Source: Brachyhypopomus gauderio | Taxonomy: Eukaryota > Chordata > Actinopteri > Gymnotiformes > Hypopomidae | Reading direction: 5' to 3' | Length of the DNA: 64,000 nucleotides | Assembly: GCF_052324685.1 (NCBI RefSeq) | Contig: NW_027506877.1 | Coordinates: forward strand, 1,482,641 to 1,546,640 | Shown here: positions 56,717-64,000 of the stretch, one piece after another | Position numbering within the stretch: the first letter of the stretch is position 1 | Layout of the letters: each line of letters starts with the position of its first letter | Made by a program: the position numbers and the translations under genes | The notes under the pieces: model-generated | What the model was told of the DNA's origin: nothing | The model's input: the letters and a program-made list of their open reading frames with translations, nothing else | Database searches by the model: none

Positions 56717-59700
56717 AGCAGTGCGCAGGCTAAGTCTCTAGAATAATCTGACAGTCGACTTAAATGTATGCAACTTTCACTTTTTTGGTAAATCTATATA
56801 TAATGAAAAAAATATTTAGCCCTTAAACTAAATTAAGTGTCCATTATCACACATGAACTGCATTCTTCTACAAACTAGCTCGCTAGTGAAGAAGACTAGT
56901 TGTCTTGTCCGACCACAAAATCCTTCCCTACTGTGCCACGACGCATATTAAACAGTTCCGCCATTTATGCGTTGTAGGTGTAATTTACACAGGTTGATTT
57001 AGAGGTGTGCAACTCGCCAAACAAATAATTTTGTAGCGCGTTCTGATATTCAATCAAAACACGTAACCTATATTTAATAACGTAAAATGACAAAATTGTC
57101 ATTGTTAATCGATTTTTTTTATACCTATGGTGTTAATCCGACCTTCAATCGTCAGTTTGAGTACCAAATCATTTGGACTCTTTCTGGACTGTTCGATAAG
57201 CTCGATTAACAGTTTGCAAAGCAGCGTGAATTCTACCATTCAAATTATTCTCGGGACATTCGATATCGACTACTTTGTTGAGAATAAGAGCTAAATTGTA
57301 AATGTGGAGAGAACATTTTTGGAGATTTTTGGTGAAAAATTACTACTTGAACGTGACATTTCATGCTCATCACGATTACAAGACCGTGGTTCCCATTGAG
57401 TGCCATTATAAAAGGTGGGAGTGTGTTGAAATCCGGGCGCACTAGAACAAGTGCTCAGTCCTCTTCCCCGTGTCCTCTTGGACATTGTGTTTGCTGCTGA
57501 GTTTGTATATGGCACAGAGAGGTTTAGAGTGAGTGCGAAACCACTAAGTCTTACTTGGCTGCTTTTGACGTCTACTGTAGGGTTACTGCACTTTCCATAT
57601 CACTGAAGGTGACTTCACAGCTGTGTGTTGGTTGTAAGTAGTCCTTCTTCATTTATATGTCCTTGCCAGTATTCAATTATTAGTTGAAATTATTAGCAAT
57701 TTGTCTGTTTTGGTATTACAAAGGAAAAATCCTTTACATCGTTTTTATTAATCACAGGCGAGAATGGCTCTCCTCGTCAGTCCATTGTTTACCAGCAGGG
57801 GGAGCCATTGCTTCTGGAAGCGGCAGTACATGCTGCCTTTTACCCTCTTGTGTTGCCACTGTGCGTCTGTGTACCCATCTCAAAGCCCATCTATGCGTTT
57901 ATATCTGATCATGGGTTAGTGGCCTTTTGAATGTACAATGCATACAAATAGGTGTTTTTCACAGACTCGTTTCACTAGCGATACACTTCCTTCTTTCTGG
58001 CAAAATGCTTTATTTGTTCATATTCTAGGTGTCTGGTTGACAGCTTCTTGCCAAACTCTTCATCTAAATTTCACAGAAGGCCAAAGGAGAATGTCCTTTG
58101 GTTCAGCAATCAGGCATTTAACTTTGCTCAGGATGAGAGAAAACAGGTTGTGATCTTGGTTCTTCTCTTATTACAGTTATTTCAACTTCTTGCCTCTTTC
58201 CACCCCTTTTAGTTTGGCCACCTCGAGGGAGTGCGGTTGCAACAGGTGAGGTAGCACCCGACCAAACCAAAAGATAGTCATAAATAGATGCTTGTTTACC
58301 TACTTATGCCTTTGCCTAATTCTACCTTGCACCATTATACCTTGCAATGTTTTCACTCTTAGAATTTTGTAACTTTAAGATTTTTATCAGTTGCCATTTA
58401 AGAGTGCCTCTTCAACGCAATCGCCCTGACTTCCCTAACAAAGCTCGCTCTGTTCACGGACCTCTTATTTAGGTCAGTCTTTTCGCTAACGGGCAAAAAC
58501 ATGAAGACGCATCTCTTGTGCATTATTAAAACGTTCCAAGGTCAGGTCTTTGAGGAGAGTTTAATGAACGACCAGGCAATTTCATGATGGATCAGAGCTG
58601 CCCCAGATTTGTTGAAGAGTTCACTGACTGCAGGAGTTGTGTGTGATTTGTGCGGCTGGCAGGCTGCAGAGGGGAGCAGCGGCGTGTGTCTGTGCTGCCA
58701 AATCACAGACTGCGCCAGGAATATGGCACAAGAGATGGACAGCAAATATGTGGAAAGAGTGGTTTGGGCTGGGGGAGCGTCTGGGTGAGGGAGAACTTTT
58801 AGATCTGAAGTGTTTTGTTTATCCCTGCTGTTTTCAAGTAAAAAATTGTGTGCAATCAGCTTTCCTACATATGGGAATGTGTGTAGAGCAGTGAAACCCT
58901 CACCTTGTCTCCCAAAGAAGAGCAGATGAGTCTGAGTCCAGGTCCGCAACAGATTGTCTCCATAAAGTTACACTGGCCTGGGCAGCTTGGCATAGGGGGC
59001 ATAGGGGACACCAGTCTCCGTCCAACAGCTTTACACCTGGAACATCTCGCCCTTCTTCTGAGGTAGGGTCACACTAAGCAGACATGATGGTAGGAGGAAA
59101 TTCTCTGTGATTCATTCTTAAAATACATTCTCTGTAAGAAGAAGGGCATCAAAATATAACATGCATAGATTGATTTGGGTACATTTGACCATCTGAAGTC
59201 TAAATGAAGTTCAAAACCAAAAGATCGTTGAACAGTGTTCACTGAATTCAGAGGGTTGTTGAAATTTAATTGTGTTTCTTCATAATTTAAACTGCTAAAT
59301 CATTTCTTTTGAATATTTCCATTTTAATCCATGTTTTAGCTTTTATATACAAATCAGGAGATATTAGAGAATCAAATGAATTCAAAGATCTGATGTTCTA
59401 CAGTGGTCTATTGTATTCTACTCTTTTAAGCAGTTACAGTTTGACATGAATTAATCTTGAAAAGTTTTTATATAAAAGGCTCACTGTTAGCCTTAGCTTT
59501 AATTTCCATTGTTTTTTCTTACTTCCTGCAATAACATTTTATATTTCAGTGTTTCTTGTGGCAGGTATAACCACAATACAACCAGGTTGTATTTGAGTGG
59601 TTTCCATTAGGTCTTCCCTCAAAGTCCCGGACAAGTCCTGCAGAACACATGTCTATTCCCTTTCTCAGCTACCAGAGAACGTGATTCAAAATGTTCCTGG

Positions 59701-59811
59701 ACAGGCAGGATCCCATTGTCAAAAAAAAAAACAAAACATCCGGTGTGAACGTAAACAAATAGTGGTAAACACATGTGTTTTGTGCTGACTCATGAAGGTG
59801 GTGTTTACATT
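56717..59811. other. Non-coding stretch beyond ufsp1
   Basis: No gene is recognisable. Near 57407 TATAAAAGGTGGGAG resembles a TATA box on the plus strand, with no convincing coding exon after it. ufsp1's promoter should lie just above 56716. Confidence 0.5.
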
Positions 59812-59887
59812 ATTACACAGGTTACAACAAATGCTTATTACACAGGTTACAACAAATGCTTATTACACAGGTTACAAACAAATGCTT
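59812..59887. repeat. Tandem repeat, 25-bp unit, three copies
   Basis: ATTACACAGGTTACAACAAA plus TGCTT occurs three times in a row. Confidence 0.95.
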
Positions 59888-60444
59888 ATTAGCATATGCT
59901 GCATACTGGCGTTTTCTGGATCAAAGGAAATGTTCTAATATGATAGAAAACTAAAGCATCTTTCCTGTTTTTGACTTTGTGGCACTTTTTACGTCTGTCC
60001 GGCTGTTTTTTCTTTACCTCCTAAGCTGGTTTTGGCTCCAGCATTTGTTTATTTTCTTTGTACTTTAATGAGATGCTTCTGTGCTGTTTACATCATCAGT
60101 AACCATGTTAGACTCCCCCAGGGTTTGGCACCCATGTGTGTTTGACTACAATGTAGTAGATCTTCTATATTCGCACAACCTACAGCCACGCCCTCAAACC
60201 TTCCCAACATTCCCCATTCATCCTCACAACACTCACCCTGCTTTCCCGCCTGGGTTATTATTATTATTATTTATTTAAACAAATCATTGAACATATGTTT
60301 AAACTTTGACCTTTCAACTTTACCCATCAGTGCTTGCACAGGTTCGATTGATGTTTCGCCCCGGTGTTTCCCAATCATGTTTGACATGTGCTGCATCCAA
60401 AGCCACATGCTACAAACGGACAGTTTTGCCAGGATGTAGCGAGC

Positions 60445-60507
60445 GTGCACGAGCAAGCCCCTCGTGCACGAGCAAGCCCCTCGTGCACGAGCAAGCCCCT
60501 CGTGCAC
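60445..60507. repeat. Tandem repeat, 19-bp unit
   Basis: GTGCACGAGCAAGCCCCTC is repeated three times perfectly, then partly. GTGCAC is self-complementary. Confidence 0.95.
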
Positions 60508-61162
60508 ACTTTGGACACCAACGTGCTGCACAATGTCACACGAGAGCACAACTGAGCCTGGGACGGGATTTGTGGGCCATTTCCACTACCTGTCCTCACA
60601 GGTCACTCTACTGTTGCCTCTGTCCCTGTTTTACAATCTAGTTTGACAGTTTCCTCTACTGAATGACTCGTGTTAATATGTTGCACAATGGCAGAGCTTT
60701 AAAAATGATTCCTTGAACACACTGAATATGTTTGAGCAAAAGTTTCAATCAAGTTATTGTTTGAATGACCTGCAAATCTGGTGAATACTACCATTAAACT
60801 TTGGAATGGAAAAGACTTGTCCCTGAAATGTCCAGTAGAATTCAACTACAAGGCAGACCCCCAGGGAAAAGAAACAACACCCCGTGTGACACTAACTGTG
60901 TTGACTCTGGTCCAGAGTTAAGTGTTTAGACTTAAGTTGCTTAGATCTCATGTTCAGCATTTCTAGGTGTCGACTTTACACACATCTCCTGCAAAACAGA
61001 AGAAGCAGAGACCCTGTGAGAATTCTCAAGACACTTGTGTGGAGAGGGAGGGCATTAGAAAGAACAACTTGGAGTGAAACTCCTGATATAACAAAGCATT
61101 GCTGGCACAATGGAGCTGAGTTCAGCACAGAGAGGGTTTGACCCGTCCGTAGGAGTGTAGTT

Positions 61163-61214
61163 ATGAGTCTCCCTGGACACGAGGACAGCTCCAACTCTGT
61201 GAGGAGATCTGCTG
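61163..61214 (+). other. Possible first coding exon with splice donor
   Basis: ATGAGTCTCCCTGGACACGA reads MSLPGHEDSSNSVRRSA and is followed at 61215 by GTGAGT, a strong donor. The 150 bp before it look like a 5' UTR. No downstream exon is recognised, so this is only a candidate start of a gene extending right. Confidence 0.25.
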
Positions 61215-64000
61215 GTGAGTTCTCAAAAGCTTATTAAGCCACTTCTGTCTGTGCTTTGCTAGCAAGCTTTGGGTTTTTGGTACATGTCTCAGACATACTC
61301 TAATATATGGTTCTATTTAACACTAGGCACTTTTTATTTGTAAATCAACTCAAATATTTTGCAAAAGTTACTTTGGTACTTTGAGGTACCAAAACCTCTA
61401 ATGGTTTATTTATATATTCATGGTCTCCATGTGTCTTTGGTTTATTTGCATTTTATTTTGGAAGGCAGTATTACTGTTGATCAGTGGTTCTTCATTTCTT
61501 CTAGTCTGATCGTTGGAATTCTAGTGGTAATGCCGCTGACATTATTAGTCAGCTCCCACTAAGTGTGAGTGAGTGAGTTGCCGATATGGCAGAAAATAGT
61601 GCTGATATGAATAAACGCTGTAATGTCAGGAAGGAAATTTAAGTGGCCGATAGTGTCCAGACGATGTGGGTGATTAGAGAAGCTGGAAGTCGATGCTTGG
61701 TCCTCCTGTGTGAGCGTAAGTCTGTCCACACACCAGCACACGCGTCTGCACCGCACCACTTGGTTCTTGGTTCTCTGATAATGAAGTTGGCAGCAGTTTT
61801 ATTGAGAAGACCTGCAGAGTTTGGACTGTTTGGACACGTGCAGGAGGGGAAACTCTGCTAGTGCCCGTGTTGGTAAAGTGCTTGGATTCATTTAGTTTGC
61901 ATATTGTTTTTGATGCATCTTAAGCAGCCCAGTACATACAGCGCAATGCATTCAGTCAGTAGTGTTCAGGGTGATGGTGTTCGTCTTGCTTGAATGCTTG
62001 TGTTGAGGCATGCGGGATGCGTTCAGAAGTGAGTGGATCTTACCAGGAGGTTGTTGATGCTTGTGATTTCCCTGGTGAGTGGAGCTGGATATGCACTGAG
62101 AGAGGAACCTACACTGTAGAGTGACTAAACTACAGGCAACAAAGCCTGTATCACTACTGAGTACTGAATCACACGGTATCGATCAATAGTAATCCTTCTG
62201 TTGTAATCATTACATATTTGTACTCAAGCCATGCTTGTGGATATATGGTTTTATAGTTTTCTTGTCCTTTATTATTCTTTTTAATATGTATAATAAGAAC
62301 AGGTTATTACTAAGCGTGTTGGAGGTTCATGCATTGGGTATTCAGTACTTCTTCAGGAATGGGTGTCTTCTCAGTGCTAGATCTGTTATTGTAGACTCAG
62401 GAATTACAATTCTACAGCACTACAATAGTGATGTTAACCTTTAATACAAATGTGGATTTCCTTGTGTTAGAGCCACAGATAATGCAGTCTCCATTTACTT
62501 CCCTACTGCTGCAGGGAGCAGAGGGCAGAGCTGGAAATATCTTCTCCCAAACAGAGAGAAACCTTACAATCTAGTATTTAAAGCTTTGTTTACATTAGCA
62601 AATAAAGCATTTTCTGTCTTATCTCCACATCTGCCGAAAAAGAATCGGTGCACCTAGAGATTGGAGAGAGATAACGTGAACAGTAAGGCTATTTGTGTGG
62701 GAGGACTGCCAAATATTTGAACGGGCTAAGTGGACTGTCCTTCTGGCTTATTGGTCCCTTATCTCTCAGTGGAGAATGAGCTTCACCTCATAACACATCC
62801 TCATGACACCAGCAAAGCATCACCATAATCTCCTATAGTGAGAAAAGGGCAGACATCGGAAAAGAGATAAGTGAGAGAAAGGCAGAAATAGACGAGCAAA
62901 GAATAGACAGAAATAGACGGGCAAAGAATAGCTAGAACCCCATGACCGTGGGGGAGACTCTAAAAACAAGGAGTGTGCAATAAAGGGTTTCATCTCCTAA
63001 TTTGTATGTCAAGCACATTCATGTTAAATGATTATAAATGTCTATAAATTTCCATGCCTGTAAGGAAAACAAGATCACCATCGCTGTGACCCTTGCAACA
63101 GCAGATTCCTCATAGTGTCACAGGTTTGGTCTTAACTGTCATTCTCCAAACTAACAGTATTTCTGCTGTCTCATCAATGGTTATGTGTGGTTATGACGGA
63201 ATGACAACAGTAGGAAACTAGGGAAGCAGGTTATTTCTTGTCCACTGCATTAGGTCGAGGGGATTTACTGCCGGTATGGGAGTGAGTAGTTTGTTTTACA
63301 TTAGGGTGTAATGTAGGCCATGTGACTTTGAATGAATAGACCTGCATTTTTCAATGTATCGAGCATGTCTTTAAACAACTCTAGCACCGACATAGAAACT
63401 TCCAGAATGACAACATATATCATAAGTGAGATAGCCCTTAGTAGAATATCTATAATTGTTACTAGTGGAAAAGTATTTTGATTAAGTGGTTGATACAGGC
63501 AAACAAACTGGCTTCCAGTTCAGTGTGGTGATTAACATTTCTAGACGTCTCCACTCAAGAATAATAACGTCTGTCGGGCCACCGTAGTGGCTCCTGACTC
63601 CCTGGGCCTCATTCTTTCATATGGGCTTCCTGTCTTGTGTCGCGCCAGTGGAAATGTAATGGGGAGTCCTGTCTGGCTGGATTAAGGGAGGATGAATAGC
63701 CCTAGACGGTTTGCTAGGTAAAAGTCCCCTCACTTCCTCTCCTCTGCCCTCCGTGACTCCGCATCACTGACTCCTGGAGGTCTTTGTTTACTGTCAGGGG
63801 TGGGGTGGGTCCCTGGGTCTCCCACATCGTAGCGATTTCAGTGACAGCGGTGGAGCTTTGGAGTCACCATGCCGGGACACCCCCGCCCCCGTCCCTGCCC
63901 CCGCCCTGTCCCCTGCACCGTCCTCTGCCCCTGTCCCCTGCCCCCTCCACGGATACAACACATGTTTCCCAGCACGTACCTTGTGGCGCTCTCTGCTCTC
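61215..64000. other. Non-coding stretch to the right edge
   Basis: I see no supported gene. A short GACGAGCAAAGAATAGACAG-like doublet lies near 62890-62930, and a C-rich stretch (CCCCCGCCCC, CCCCTGTCCCC) near 63880-63950. Confidence 0.5.

Noticed and set aside
57400-57640. TATAAAAGG motif with possible promoter
   Set aside because: No coding exon, splice site or start codon nearby gives support; TATA-like motifs are common in AT-rich DNA.

Overview
The window looks like teleost fish nuclear DNA. It has split host genes with GT-AG introns, is very rich in transposable elements typical of fish (L2-like and SGNH-type LINEs, an R4/Dong-like relic, hAT elements with 8-bp target duplications, a Crypton-like tyrosine recombinase, a tRNA-derived SINE, Ty3/Gypsy LTR elements), and carries long (TA)n, (CA)n and (CT)n microsatellites. 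The host genes match vertebrate families: the 3' end of a neuroligin-2 gene, a cluster of ENDOD1-like (NUC-type endonuclease) genes, and ufsp1.

Layout. 1-1040: a LINE endonuclease region running off the left edge. 1144-12289: a young LTR retrotransposon on the minus strand, framed by CCTA duplications; its 3' LTR is split by a 5'-truncated L2-like LINE. 12290-17050: the last coding exon of nlgn2 (minus strand), a short orphan piece of its upstream coding sequence, and two minisatellites with 40-bp units. 17071-37848 and 46401-52033: the two arms of a large inverted duplication around an 8.6-kb spacer. Each arm carries one almost identical two-exon endod1-like gene (arm A minus strand, arm B plus strand). 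Arm A is swollen to 20.8 kb by insertions absent from arm B: a 9.1-kb LINE that itself hosts a non-autonomous LTR element and a hAT element, a 326-bp hAT, a nearly intact 3.4-kb LINE, and a Gypsy fragment. 37849-46400 (the spacer): a Crypton-like two-exon recombinase gene with palindromic flanks, a 2.4-kb TIR element with a nested MITE, a hAT inside an older hAT, and a broken F-box-like host gene.

52151-55549: two further endod1-like genes on the plus strand, head to tail with arm B's copy. 55985-56716: ufsp1 on the minus strand, tail to tail with the last endod1-like gene. 56717-64000 has no gene I can recognise, only a TATA-like motif, a possible first exon near 61.16 kb and small tandem repeats.

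The most interesting biology is the endod1-like cluster. All four copies have clean reading frames and the same two-exon plan, but only the copy at 52151-53335 keeps the RGH motif expected at the NUC active site. The arm A and arm B copies read RGT and have a basic C-terminal tail; the copy at 54457-55549 reads RGQ. This suggests a locally expanding family of secreted proteins in which most members may have lost nuclease activity. How the genes interact in the cell cannot be read from the sequence.
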